DNA of 41,683 bases from an uncultured Alphaproteobacteria bacterium (GTDB lineage: Bacteria > Pseudomonadota > Alphaproteobacteria > Rs-D84 > CACZYB01): NCBI GenBank assembly GCA_944392955.1, contig CALXYK010000007.1:75003-116685 (forward strand), written 5' to 3'. Below, piece after piece: positions 25,001 through 34,500 of the stretch. Each line of letters opens with the position of its first letter. Positions within the stretch are counted from its first letter, which is position 1. The notes under the pieces were generated by a model. The model was not told where the DNA came from and made no database searches. It worked only from the letters and a program-made list of their open reading frames with translations. Both the position numbers and the translations under genes were made by a program.

Positions 25001-25798
25001 TTACTCCTTTGATATATTTTTTGAAATTTTCTGAGTTTTAGTTAGTTCTGCTAATCCATCATCAAGATTTTTTTGCAAAGCAGTTATATAGGTATTAAGT
25101 CCATAACTTATTAACAAAGGTTGACAAGCAATTTCAATACCACATAAAATAGAAGGGTCAAGTTCAAAAGATGCTTTTACCTCCTTTACTCCAAGTAAAA
25201 AGGAAAATTCATGCAATATTTCCGCCTGTTGTTTTTGGTTTATTTCAAAAGATGAACTGATAATTATACTTGAATTTTTCTTATAAAATTTTTTAAGTTC
25301 ATCAATTTTTTCCAATTCTTTGTTTTTAAGTTTTTCAATGAAGTTATTAAGAATAAGAGTTTGAACATCTGTATTTGCAAGGTTAATAAGTGCATCAGAT
25401 ACGGTTTTAAGAATTGTTTTTCCAGCCAAATCTCTGATAGAATTTCTTAAAAATTCCCTTTCAGTAATTATTTGCTCTTCAAAAGCTTTTCTTTTGCCAA
25501 GCATTTCTGCATTGAAAGTTTTACGCAAAGTAGAGTATTCAGCATCTGCCTTTTTATATGCATCTGCGATAATTGAACTTTTACTTTTTTCTAAGGATTT
25601 GATTTTTTCTTCAAACTTTTTCTTTTCTTTTTCTGCAAGTTGTTTTTCAGCCATTGCTTCCTTTAACCTATTTTGAATAGTTTTTTCCCTATTATCCATA
25701 GAGGATAAAACAGGCTTGAAAAGATATTTTTTCAAAATCCAAACAATAATTAAGAAATTTATTATCTGAAAAAATACAGTGCTCCAATTTATATTCAT
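25001..25798 (-). CDS. atpF: ATP synthase subunit b with delta-like C-terminal region
   Basis: Peripheral stalk. An N-terminal membrane helix (FFQIINFLIIVWILKKYLFKPV, about residues 9-30) is followed by a long charged coiled coil typical of subunit b (about 30-130). At 265 residues the protein is about 100 longer than a usual b subunit. The extra part (about 165-260) resembles the delta/OSCP C-terminal domain: VKASFELDPSILCGIEIACQPLLISYGL, like the delta motif D.sllGG..i..g....D.S. No separate atpH is in the operon, so this is probably a b-delta fusion, as reported for N-ATPases. Ribosome-binding site AAGGA. Confidence 0.9.
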   Translation of the reverse strand: MNINWSTVFFQIINFLIIVWILKKYLFKPVLSSMDNREKTIQNRLKEAMAEKQLAEKEKKKFEEKIKSLEKSKSSIIADAYKKADAEYSTLRKTFNAEMLGKRKAFEEQIITEREFLRNSIRDLAGKTILKTVSDALINLANTDVQTLILNNFIEKLKNKELEKIDELKKFYKKNSSIIISSSFEINQKQQAEILHEFSFLLGVKEVKASFELDPSILCGIEIACQPLLISYGLNTYITALQKNLDDGLAELTKTQKISKNISKE

Positions 25799-25838
25799 AA
25801 TAAATCCTTTGGTATTATTAAAACAAAGTTAAGTAATA

Positions 25839-26120
25839 CTATCTGACAATATTACTAACGGCATAGTTCCAAAAAGGATTACTAAAAATCAAAATCATAG
25901 CAACAAGCAAAGCATATATAGCAGTAGATTCCAACATAGCCATTGAAACGAACAAAGTACTTCTAAGAGTGCTTGCTTCATCTGGTTGTTGAGCCATAGA
26001 AGCCAAAGTCTGTTTTGTTGCCATACCTTCGGCAAGGGCAGGTCCAATACCACCTAATCCTACTGCGACAGAAGCACCTATAATAGAAGCCACTGCAATC
26101 CATACTAATCCCATATCCAT
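25839..26120 (-). CDS. atpE: N-ATPase subunit c (proteolipid, Na+-type ligand set)
   Basis: Rotor ring subunit: two transmembrane helices joined by a polar loop (QQPDEAS). In helix 1, GIGPALAEG supplies Pro27 and Glu31. In helix 2, AMLESTAIY supplies Glu64, Ser65, Thr66 and Tyr69. This two-carboxylate plus ES-T-Y pattern is the signature of Na+-binding N-ATPase c subunits. The ATG at 26120 is preferred, since AAGGAAGG is 6 nt before it and an in-frame ATG at 26138 lies upstream of that site; mature length about 93 aa. Confidence 0.95.
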   Translation of the reverse strand: MDMGLVWIAVASIIGASVAVGLGGIGPALAEGMATKQTLASMAQQPDEASTLRSTLFVSMAMLESTAIYALLVAMILIFSNPFWNYAVSNIVR

Positions 26121-26171
26121 AATATACCTTCCTTTCATTTAAGTTTATTATATGTTAATTATGTTTAAACA

Positions 26172-26939
26172 TCAAATCCTTTCTAATTGAAGAGACATCA
26201 ACTCTTCCATCTCGGATTCTGATGGATCCCCCATACCAGCAGATATATATACCATAGCTAATACGGAAAATATATAAGGTTGTATTGTTCCAGCTAACAA
26301 CCCATAAATGTTTATAAGTCCAGGTAAAAAGAACGGCGCTAACACAAACAAAATTCCAGCCAAAAGTCCGCCACTCATTATGTTACCATAAAGTCGTATT
26401 GCAAGAGAAACACCACTTGATATTTCACTTAAAATATTCAAAGGGAACAAAATAAATATAGGTTCAAAAAATCTTTTGAAATAACCAAATATTCCCTGTT
26501 TTTTCATACCATACACTATCACAGATGACATTACAACTATTGATAATCCAGCAGTTGTTGATATTGATGAAGTAGGTGGCATATACCATTCTAACGATTT
26601 ATCAACAATAAATGGAATAGGAAGTAATGCAGTCCAATTTGCAACCAGTATAAATATGAACAAAGATCCTATTAAACAAATAAATGGATCTGCTTTTCTT
26701 TTCATAATAGATTCTATTTGTTCTCTTAAAAATTTCACTAAGACCTCTACCATATTTTGCAATCTAGTCATTTGCAAACTATCATTGAAATCTTTTGTAA
26801 TATGTCTAAAAAAGAAAAATAGGAAAATCATTATGCCCCAAGTTCCGACAATAGTCATATTTATATCAATAGAAAATGTCCTATTAAATAAAGAAACTGG
26901 AATTTGATAAAAAACTATTTCATCAGGGCTGATTTTCAT
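26172..26939 (-). CDS. atpB: F-type (N-ATPase) ATP synthase subunit a
   Basis: Stator channel subunit. Five to six membrane helices, with the essential Arg182 in GVSLAIRLYGNIMSGG and a C-terminal helix IQPYIFSVLAMVYISAGM. The LFIFILVANWTALLPIP segment is typical. 255 aa, similar to N-ATPase a subunits. GAGGTAA precedes the ATG, which overlaps the end region of the atpR gene spacing only by a short gap of 11 nt. Sits before atpE. Confidence 0.95.
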   Translation of the reverse strand: MKISPDEIVFYQIPVSLFNRTFSIDINMTIVGTWGIMIFLFFFFRHITKDFNDSLQMTRLQNMVEVLVKFLREQIESIMKRKADPFICLIGSLFIFILVANWTALLPIPFIVDKSLEWYMPPTSSISTTAGLSIVVMSSVIVYGMKKQGIFGYFKRFFEPIFILFPLNILSEISSGVSLAIRLYGNIMSGGLLAGILFVLAPFFLPGLINIYGLLAGTIQPYIFSVLAMVYISAGMGDPSESEMEELMSLQLERI

Positions 26940-26950
26940 ATAAACTTACC

Positions 26951-27241
26951 TCATTTCTTTTTTATAACATTTTTATCTTTTCTTATTGATAAATATCTGA
27001 AAAATACAAAAGCAACTATTATAATAGCAATTTCTATAAACGACCTATAATATTTTAATACGAAAAAGAAAAACAAAAGTGTTAAACACATTCTCAATAT
27101 GAATGAGAAATAAATATAGTTAAAAGATTTTTCTTTTGATAATACCTTGTTAATGGAGTTTTTTAATAATTTAAAATATATCAAGGAAAACAATCCAGTT
27201 ACGAAAAACAAAATCATATAATGTAATATAGAATTTAGCAT
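26951..27241 (-). CDS. atpR: N-ATPase accessory membrane protein AtpR
   Basis: Small membrane protein of about 96 residues with three predicted helices. A conserved-type Arg sits in the second helix (FILRMCLTLLFFFFVL), as in AtpR proteins of N-ATPase operons, thought to help c-ring assembly. The ATG at 27241 overlaps the atpQ stop as TAATG; GGAGG lies 9 nt upstream, making this start better than the TTG at 27247. Identification rests mainly on operon position and size. Confidence 0.8.
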   Translation of the reverse strand: MLNSILHYMILFFVTGLFSLIYFKLLKNSINKVLSKEKSFNYIYFSFILRMCLTLLFFFFVLKYYRSFIEIAIIIVAFVFFRYLSIRKDKNVIKKK

Positions 27242-27582
27242 TAGCAATTATCCTCCTTATCTAATCTAATTTTTTCTTTTTTTATCCAATGATATGCATT
27301 AAAAGTTCCCAAAATAAAACCTAATATTACAAAGTTTAAAGGCCAAGATATAAATTCACTTGGATAATTTTGTTCCAACCATATCCCAAGATATGCCATT
27401 AAAACAATAGGAACACCGATACCCCAACCTACCAAACCAAACACATATAAAAATTCAAAGGCCGAAGATCTTTTCCCACTTACACAGATATGTTTATTTA
27501 TCTTTTTTGAAACGGTGTTAATCATCTTTTTATCAAATTTTAAGTTTTCTTTTGATTGTATTTGAGGTTGTTTTTTTAACAT
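27241..27582 (-). CDS. atpQ: N-ATPase accessory protein AtpQ (AtpI/AtpZ-like)
   Basis: Small protein with two transmembrane helices (about residues 45-65 and 80-100) and a GWGIGVPIVLMAYLGIWLEQ segment typical of AtpI/AtpZ-type F-ATPase gene-1 products. An N-terminal Lys-rich cytoplasmic stretch precedes them. ATG at 27582 is chosen because AGGA lies about 7 nt upstream; the ATG at 27588 abuts it. The stop overlaps the atpR start. Position between atpC and atpR is the N-ATPase pattern. Confidence 0.85.
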   Translation of the reverse strand: MLKKQPQIQSKENLKFDKKMINTVSKKINKHICVSGKRSSAFEFLYVFGLVGWGIGVPIVLMAYLGIWLEQNYPSEFISWPLNFVILGFILGTFNAYHWIKKEKIRLDKEDNC

Positions 27583-27602
27583 TTTCATTTCCTATTTTAT
27601 GG

Positions 27603-27986
27603 TTAAGAATTTCCCAAATCTTGAATCAGTTTTGCAATATTTCCTTCCAAAGAAGCCAATGCAGTTTTTGTTTTTTTATCATCTTCTTCCATTTCCTTAA
27701 AAGTCAATTCCATTTGTTTTTTTAAATCTATTAAGTTTTGACCTTTTATTGCATTTCTAACAGAAAAATCAACATTATCACCATATTTAACTAATATCCC
27801 GGAATCAACAGCAAAAAATTCCTTTTTCCCATTTTTTTCAAAAGAAAATATAGATGTAATTATAGAAGAGACATAATCAGCATGTTTAGGAAGAATAGTA
27901 AAATAACCTTCTGTTCCCTCTGCCTGAATTTTAGTTATATTTTCAAGGTAAAAGGTTTCTAATGGAGTTATTATTTTAAGGTTCAT
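27603..27986 (-). CDS. atpC: F-type (N-ATPase) ATP synthase subunit epsilon
   Basis: Central stalk subunit that couples gamma to the c ring. A beta-sandwich N-terminal domain (TPLETFYLENITKIQAEGTEGYFTILPKHADYVSSI) matches the family motif GxxGxxxILPxHxxxxxx. A helical C-terminal tail follows (LIDLKKQMELTFKEMEEDDKK). 127 aa. Placed second in the operon, directly after atpD, which is a mark of N-ATPase order rather than the usual HAGDC order. AAGGA precedes the ATG. Confidence 0.93.
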   Translation of the reverse strand: MNLKIITPLETFYLENITKIQAEGTEGYFTILPKHADYVSSIITSIFSFEKNGKKEFFAVDSGILVKYGDNVDFSVRNAIKGQNLIDLKKQMELTFKEMEEDDKKTKTALASLEGNIAKLIQDLGNS

Positions 27987-28001
27987 TGCTATAATTCCTT
28001 T

Positions 28002-29444
<1,443 letters not shown>

Positions 29445-29460
29445 TCATAAATATAAGTCA

Positions 29461-29489
29461 AATATATATTAAAAATAGGTTTAGGTCAA
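29461..29489 (-). promoter_or_regulatory. Promoter of the ATP synthase operon
   Basis: On the minus strand TTGACC (29489-29484), 17-nt spacer, TATATT (29466-29461), giving a start about 20 bp upstream of the atpD start codon. Strong match to housekeeping consensus. Confidence 0.65.
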
Positions 29490-29557
29490 GAATAATGATT
29501 TCATAGGAATAAATATTTGTCTAACAGATAAAAGTTATAGTATAAGACTATATTTTC

Positions 29558-29586
29558 TTGCAATTTTAAAGTTAAGATATTATTAT
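29558..29586 (+). promoter_or_regulatory. Promoter of the second T4SS locus
   Basis: TTGCAA (29558-29563), exactly 17 nt, TATTAT (29581-29586). Initiation would fall near 29593, beyond the ATG at 29589, which supports the TTG start at 29622 for the first gene. Confidence 0.55.
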
Positions 29587-29621
29587 CAATGTTGATAAGA
29601 GGGAATAAAAGGAGATATATA

Positions 29622-30266
29622 TTGAGACACATAGATGAACAAAGATATTTATGGTTATTTCGTGCATTTGGAATATTTTTGGTAATAAGTATTTTTTTAA
29701 ACATAACACTCATCGTTGCATTTGAAAAGGTATCTCCTCAACCAAAGAAGGAAGCTTTTCTAATAACAGGGGAAAACAGGGATATTTCAAAAATATATTT
29801 AGAAAGGAAAAACAATTCTGATTTAGATATTTCTCAGGACAATGTTGGTTATGTTATCGCAAAAAATTATATTTCACAATATATCATAAACAGGGAAAGT
29901 ATCTTTTTAAATCGTGGTAAAATGTTAAATCTTTGGGGCACCGAAAGCGAGATTTTTTATCTGTCATCAACACCTGTCTACAATCAATTTGTAAATAGTG
30001 ATTACTATAAGCAAGGGATTATAAATTCCAACAGGCAAATAATTACAACTTCTATCACTGATTTAGAATACCAAAGCAAGTCAAAGGAATGGATTGCAGT
30101 TGTAAAATTGAAAAAAACGGATGAAAACGGATTAAATCCAATATTTGAAACAAAAAGAATAAGGATAAAAAGTAAATTTACAACTGGAAAAATTTCATTA
30201 ACTCCACAAAAAGAATGGGAAAACCCACTTGGATTTAAAATAACAGAATACGAATATATAAAATAA
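29622..30266 (+). CDS. VirB8/DotI-like T4SS inner-membrane protein (copy 3)
   Basis: Short cytoplasmic N-terminus (RHIDEQRYLWLFRAFGIF), one transmembrane helix (about residues 11-34), and a periplasmic domain with YVIAKNYISQYIINRESIF, the VirB8-like first helix, then strand pairs (TTSITDLEYQSKSKEWIAVVKL) resembling the NTF2-like fold. TTG at 29622 is preferred: AAAAGGAG lies 7 nt upstream, and the ATG at 29589 has no ribosome-binding site and precedes the predicted transcript start. First gene before VirB9- and VirB10-like genes, matching the VirB8-9-10 and DotI-H-G order. Confidence 0.7.
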   Translation: MRHIDEQRYLWLFRAFGIFLVISIFLNITLIVAFEKVSPQPKKEAFLITGENRDISKIYLERKNNSDLDISQDNVGYVIAKNYISQYIINRESIFLNRGKMLNLWGTESEIFYLSSTPVYNQFVNSDYYKQGIINSNRQIITTSITDLEYQSKSKEWIAVVKLKKTDENGLNPIFETKRIRIKSKFTTGKISLTPQKEWENPLGFKITEYEYIK

Positions 30267-30337
30267 TAAAAAAAACACTTGTAATATTAAAGTAAAACAA
30301 GGTAAATTATAAGAGAGAAGAATAGGAAAGATTAAAA

Positions 30338-31867
30338 ATGAAAAATATTTTAAGGTTAACTATCTTATTATTAAGTTTTTTAATAAAACCAACTTTTGTT
30401 TTTGCACAGGAATATACAGCCGCAGGTTTTGGTACACAAACTGCATGGGATAATCCAATGCAAAATATGGGTGAAAATCAAACCAAACCAGGATATCAAA
30501 AAATACAATGGGAACCTGGTTCTGTTATGCCAATAAAGTTAAGAGATGGAATGTTAACAGTTATAAATTTTCCTGAATGGGAAACGATAAAGGATGCCTA
30601 TGTCGGCGACAGGGATTTTTTTGATGGTCGTCCCGTTGAAAAAAATGTATTTATGATTTCTCCAGTTGATGGTAGGGCAATGGCTGATACCAATTTATTT
30701 ATTTTTGGAAGTAGTGGAAATAAATATGTTTTCTATTTAAAGTCAGAGCCATTAAATACCGAAAAAATTACATCATCAGTTATAGATATATCTGTTCCAT
30801 ATAAATATAGTAAGGGAAGTTCTTCGTCAGGCAGTTCCGATGGCAATTTTTCTACAATGAAATCTATAATGGGCGGACAAAGTTTTAAGGAAATAGGAGA
30901 TTCCGATTGGGAAGGTGAAGATTTCGGCTGGATAAAAAGTATAAATGTTGATCCAACAGAATTTCGTTTTGATTTAGATGTTTTTGTCCCAAATCCAGAT
31001 GATTATATAATCGCACCGGAAAGAGTTTGGCGAGACAATATATTCACTTATATTGACTTTGGTGAAAAGGCATTAAATATGAACCAAAGACCAGTAGTCT
31101 CTCTTTTAGTAGAAGGTGGTGAATCTCCGGTAGGTTTCCGAACCGAAGGTCCACAAAGTCGTCTTTTAGTAGTTGAAGCAATAGGTGATTTAGTTCTAAG
31201 AAATGGCGGAAGAATAGTTTGCATAAAACTACGTTCAAAACCATACCTTCTATCAAACCCACCACCACCACAGGATTTATTGGCAATCTCGGGTAATGTT
31301 GGTGGTGATATAACAGGTGTTGATTACATGAATACAGGTGTAGAGGCATTGGGCAACTATGGTTATGGCTATGATATGCAGGGTGGATACAATACCAATA
31401 TGCCTATGTCAACCTATGCATATCCACAACAGATGGTGGGCGGATATTACCCATCAATGCAAATACAACCAGGGGTAAGTTATTACAACAGCAGTGAGAA
31501 CGAGGCTATATACAATTCCTTATTGCCAAAGACAAAAACTAATGCTTCGGTTTTACCAAACCATTATGTTCCACTTGTAAAACAAAATAACCAAACGGTT
31601 AGTGTTGAAATTTTCAAAGGAAAGTCAGTTGTTGAGTTAGAGGATAAATGGCTAGAACTAAGTGAGAAGCTTCCATGGCTTGATGAATACACACCATTTT
31701 ATTCCGTTGAAACAAGTGGTGTTGATGAAATAGGTCAGCAAAGATATTATGGTGGTGAATTATATAGATTAAGGATAGGTCCATTCTCAAAGATAGAGGT
31801 TGCTGATGAAATATGTCAAAAACTATCACTTCAAAATGTTCCATGTGGAGTAGTAAGGGCACAATAG
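30338..31867 (+). CDS. VirB9/DotH-like T4SS core protein with C-terminal SPOR domain
   Basis: Outer-membrane core-complex subunit of a type IV secretion system. A signal peptide ends near residue 24 (PTFVFA). Residues about 45-150 match the VirB9/TrbG N-terminal domain: MPIKLRDGMLTVINFPEWE, YVGDRDFF, then ADTNLFIFGSSGNKYVFYL. A middle region follows that may be a VirB9 C-terminal domain with an inserted linker, and a Pro/Gly/Tyr/Met-rich stretch (about 300-385). The last 90 residues look like a SPOR peptidoglycan-binding domain (LYRLRIGPFSKIEVADEICQ). That tail is unusual for VirB9. A possible internal promoter (TTGTAA at 30279) precedes the gene. Confidence 0.8.
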   Translation: MKNILRLTILLLSFLIKPTFVFAQEYTAAGFGTQTAWDNPMQNMGENQTKPGYQKIQWEPGSVMPIKLRDGMLTVINFPEWETIKDAYVGDRDFFDGRPVEKNVFMISPVDGRAMADTNLFIFGSSGNKYVFYLKSEPLNTEKITSSVIDISVPYKYSKGSSSSGSSDGNFSTMKSIMGGQSFKEIGDSDWEGEDFGWIKSINVDPTEFRFDLDVFVPNPDDYIIAPERVWRDNIFTYIDFGEKALNMNQRPVVSLLVEGGESPVGFRTEGPQSRLLVVEAIGDLVLRNGGRIVCIKLRSKPYLLSNPPPPQDLLAISGNVGGDITGVDYMNTGVEALGNYGYGYDMQGGYNTNMPMSTYAYPQQMVGGYYPSMQIQPGVSYYNSSENEAIYNSLLPKTKTNASVLPNHYVPLVKQNNQTVSVEIFKGKSVVELEDKWLELSEKLPWLDEYTPFYSVETSGVDEIGQQRYYGGELYRLRIGPFSKIEVADEICQKLSLQNVPCGVVRAQ

Positions 31868-31885
31868 TCAAGCAGGGGTAATCTT

Positions 31886-34105
31886 ATGGATTTGTTTAAA
31901 AGGAAGAAAAGCATAAGCAATAGCAAAACTGTATCAGATGAAAATACAGAAATGCTTCCTTCTAATAAACAAAGCAAATCTGACATCATAACAAAAAAAA
32001 CAAATACCCTTTTGGTTATAATTGCCATAGGTATGTTAGGTGTTTTTATAATAGGTGCAGTTTTAAGTGCAAATAAAAACAGCGCAGAAATATCTTCTAC
32101 GGAAAAGGGATTGGAAACCGCCGTTGATAAAAAAAAGTTAGAAGATGTTCCATACCTATCGCCGGTTGTTTTATTTGATCCTGATACTTTGAAAATAGAT
32201 AATCAGTTGGTAGGAAGTGAAATTTTTAAACAAATCCTTGTTTCTGTATCTGTTAATCCAGTTAAATTTACCGATATATCATTATCATTCACCGTTGAGG
32301 GGCTTATCCTTGATGCCAGTGATTGTTTATCTCGGGAAAAGGTATCTGCAAATTCCAGTTGTTCAATAAACCTTACATGGACACCGGAAAAAAAGGAAAA
32401 CAAAAGTCTGTTTATAATGGTAAAATATAACGAGTTAGAAGATAATAATGTAGTTAAAAATGCAGATAAAACAGCTAAAATAAATATGACTCTTCAATCA
32501 ACAGAGCCTGAACCTGTTGTTGCACCTGCACCTGAACCTGCCCCAATACAACAGGAGCAGTTTTTTGATGAAGGATACGAAATTGATGAAAGTTTAGCAC
32601 CAGAGGAAGAAACCTTCTTTGAACAAACTATACCACAACCCCGCACAACACAAAAACCGGACGATTGTAAAAAATATGCAAGTAAGGCTTATGATTTCAG
32701 TGGAACTTTCATAGGTTGGGTTCAGGGAAATAACGATGTTTTTTCACCTAATTGCTCTGATGTAATAGGTGTTATGCAAGATGATGGTATGGTAATGGAA
32801 ATAGGCACCGGAATAATAATAGGAAAGGGGCCTGTTATGGATAAGAAAAAGTCAGAGGAGCGAAGAATTGAACTTACACTACCAATACTTGATGAAATAA
32901 TGCAAACTACTGGCACCCCACCTGAACCAAATTTTGAGGAGGTGATGAGCAATCGTTATACCCTTAAATCATCAAGCCAACCAGTCGACGATTACACTAC
33001 ACTACATAGGATAGAGGATACCCTTGGTATATACGAAGAACAACAGAAAAAATTAATCCCATTTACAATAACAAATTCTGCTCAGGTTTCCTCTATGCCA
33101 AAGGATGAAAGATATGTCCTTCGTCAATCAAAACCTATACCTGCTGTTTTAAACCGACCTATTTACATGTCATCGGATACAAGTGAATTACAGGATGTAA
33201 CCGCTACGGTTGAAAGAAATGTTTTCGGTGGTGATGGACGCACTATAATAATACCTTCTGGATCCCAATTAATAGGTGTGGCAAAATTACCGGATGCAGC
33301 TGGAATACAGGCTGTGCAAAAAATAAACATAAGCTGGAACCGACTTATTCGTCCTGATGGTGCGGAATTTGATCTTGGTGCCGTTGGTAATTATTCTGCG
33401 GATGCCCAAGGTCGTGCAGGTGTACCTGGTAAAAACGATACCGAATATATGCAACAACTATTTATAAAACCACTTCTTTATAGTGCATTGCCTGTCGCGA
33501 TGGAGGCAATATTCCCATCAACATCAAACCTTGTCACCCGTGTAAGACGTTCCGATGGAACATATAATACTATAGAGGGAGTTGCAAACACATTCGATAT
33601 TACTGATGGTAATAATGATAATTATAGTTACGATTGGAATGATACTACATACCAACTTGATATGTCATCAAAGGATAAAATAAAGGCGGAAATTCAACAA
33701 AACTTTAAATCAGTTATGCAAAAATTGATTGAAGATAGTGCAAAACAAAAAATACCTTTTACCGTTCCTTCTGGCACCAGGATACAGGTATTTTTGAATA
33801 ATGACATTATGCTCCGCACAACAGATGGAATAGATGAGTTAATAAATGGAGAAAATGGAGACAATGTGGCAAATAAATATAAATATGGGGATGAGAGTGG
33901 TGTAACGGATACAAGAAGAGGTAATTTTTTATATGACTTCACTTCTAACTCAACAGATGGGGCAACTACATTTAAAGATTATACTACCGATGCTAACAGG
34001 ACTGCAATCAATCAAGAATATATAGACACTTATGGAGCAGATGACGCATATTATGATGATACAGGTGATGTATATGACGAAGATACAGGTGAGGTATATT
34101 ACTAA
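31886..34105 (+). CDS. VirB10/DotG-like T4SS core protein with Ig/ASH-like insert
   Basis: Scaffold that spans from inner to outer membrane in T4SS. Short cytoplasmic N-terminus; one transmembrane helix (about residues 40-63); a beta domain (about 93-182) with the pattern GLILDASDCLSREKVSANSS, resembling ASH/choice-of-anchor Ig domains; a Pro/Glu-rich linker (about 205-250); and the TrbI/VirB10 barrel domain (about 415-550). The last has IPAVLNRPIYMSS, RTIIIPSGSQLIGVAKL, ISWNRLIRPDGAEFDLGAVG and DAQGRAGVPG. The C-terminal 190 residues extend beyond the usual VirB10 end and finish in an acidic, Tyr-rich DTGxVY repeat. The protein (739 aa) is larger than typical VirB10 (about 380-480). Confidence 0.85.
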   Translation: MDLFKRKKSISNSKTVSDENTEMLPSNKQSKSDIITKKTNTLLVIIAIGMLGVFIIGAVLSANKNSAEISSTEKGLETAVDKKKLEDVPYLSPVVLFDPDTLKIDNQLVGSEIFKQILVSVSVNPVKFTDISLSFTVEGLILDASDCLSREKVSANSSCSINLTWTPEKKENKSLFIMVKYNELEDNNVVKNADKTAKINMTLQSTEPEPVVAPAPEPAPIQQEQFFDEGYEIDESLAPEEETFFEQTIPQPRTTQKPDDCKKYASKAYDFSGTFIGWVQGNNDVFSPNCSDVIGVMQDDGMVMEIGTGIIIGKGPVMDKKKSEERRIELTLPILDEIMQTTGTPPEPNFEEVMSNRYTLKSSSQPVDDYTTLHRIEDTLGIYEEQQKKLIPFTITNSAQVSSMPKDERYVLRQSKPIPAVLNRPIYMSSDTSELQDVTATVERNVFGGDGRTIIIPSGSQLIGVAKLPDAAGIQAVQKINISWNRLIRPDGAEFDLGAVGNYSADAQGRAGVPGKNDTEYMQQLFIKPLLYSALPVAMEAIFPSTSNLVTRVRRSDGTYNTIEGVANTFDITDGNNDNYSYDWNDTTYQLDMSSKDKIKAEIQQNFKSVMQKLIEDSAKQKIPFTVPSGTRIQVFLNNDIMLRTTDGIDELINGENGDNVANKYKYGDESGVTDTRRGNFLYDFTSNSTDGATTFKDYTTDANRTAINQEYIDTYGADDAYYDDTGDVYDEDTGEVYY

Positions 34106-34130
34106 AATACAGGTTATTAAGGAGATTAAA

Positions 34131-34490
34131 ATGAAAACATTTTTATTTGTATTAGGATTATTACTTTCTTTTTCTTTACCTATCAGGGCCGAAGGCTTTA
34201 TGACAGCATTCGAAGAAATCCCTCTTCAAGATGGTATACAGGAAGAGGAACCCTTCTCCTTTGATACCGAAGATTTTCGTATAATAGAACAATATGTTTC
34301 CAGCACAACTATTTCAAAAGATGAATTCCTTAAATTTTATAAGGAAACATTATCATCACTTGGTTGGGAATTAAAAAGTTCTAAAAATAACACTTACTCT
34401 TTCAAAAGGGAAGACGAAGGACTAACCCTTACCATAGAGTCGGAATCCCCACTTGTTGTATTATTTATATTAAAACCTTATGGGAAATAA
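34131..34490 (+). CDS. Small secreted protein of unknown function in the T4SS locus
   Basis: 119 residues: signal peptide (FLFVLGLLLSFSLPIRA, cut near residue 20) and a small alpha/beta domain (about 50-119; KDEFLKFYKETLSSLGWELK, then YSFKREDEGLTLTIE). I recognise no family; the YxxTLxxLGW pattern occurs in several small periplasmic proteins. It starts at the ATG at 34131, with AAGGAG 6 nt upstream, and not at the longer frame beginning inside the VirB10-like gene. Location suggests a T4SS accessory factor. Converges on sodB, leaving 10 bp. Confidence 0.7.
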   Translation: MKTFLFVLGLLLSFSLPIRAEGFMTAFEEIPLQDGIQEEEPFSFDTEDFRIIEQYVSSTTISKDEFLKFYKETLSSLGWELKSSKNNTYSFKREDEGLTLTIESESPLVVLFILKPYGK

Positions 34491-34500
34491 ATACATAGGT

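Noticed and set aside
34032-34130. N-terminal extension of the small secreted protein starting within the VirB10-like gene
   Set aside because: The extension is Met/Ile/Thr repeats read out of frame from the acidic Tyr-rich tail; the ATG at 34131 has a good ribosome-binding site and begins a signal peptide.
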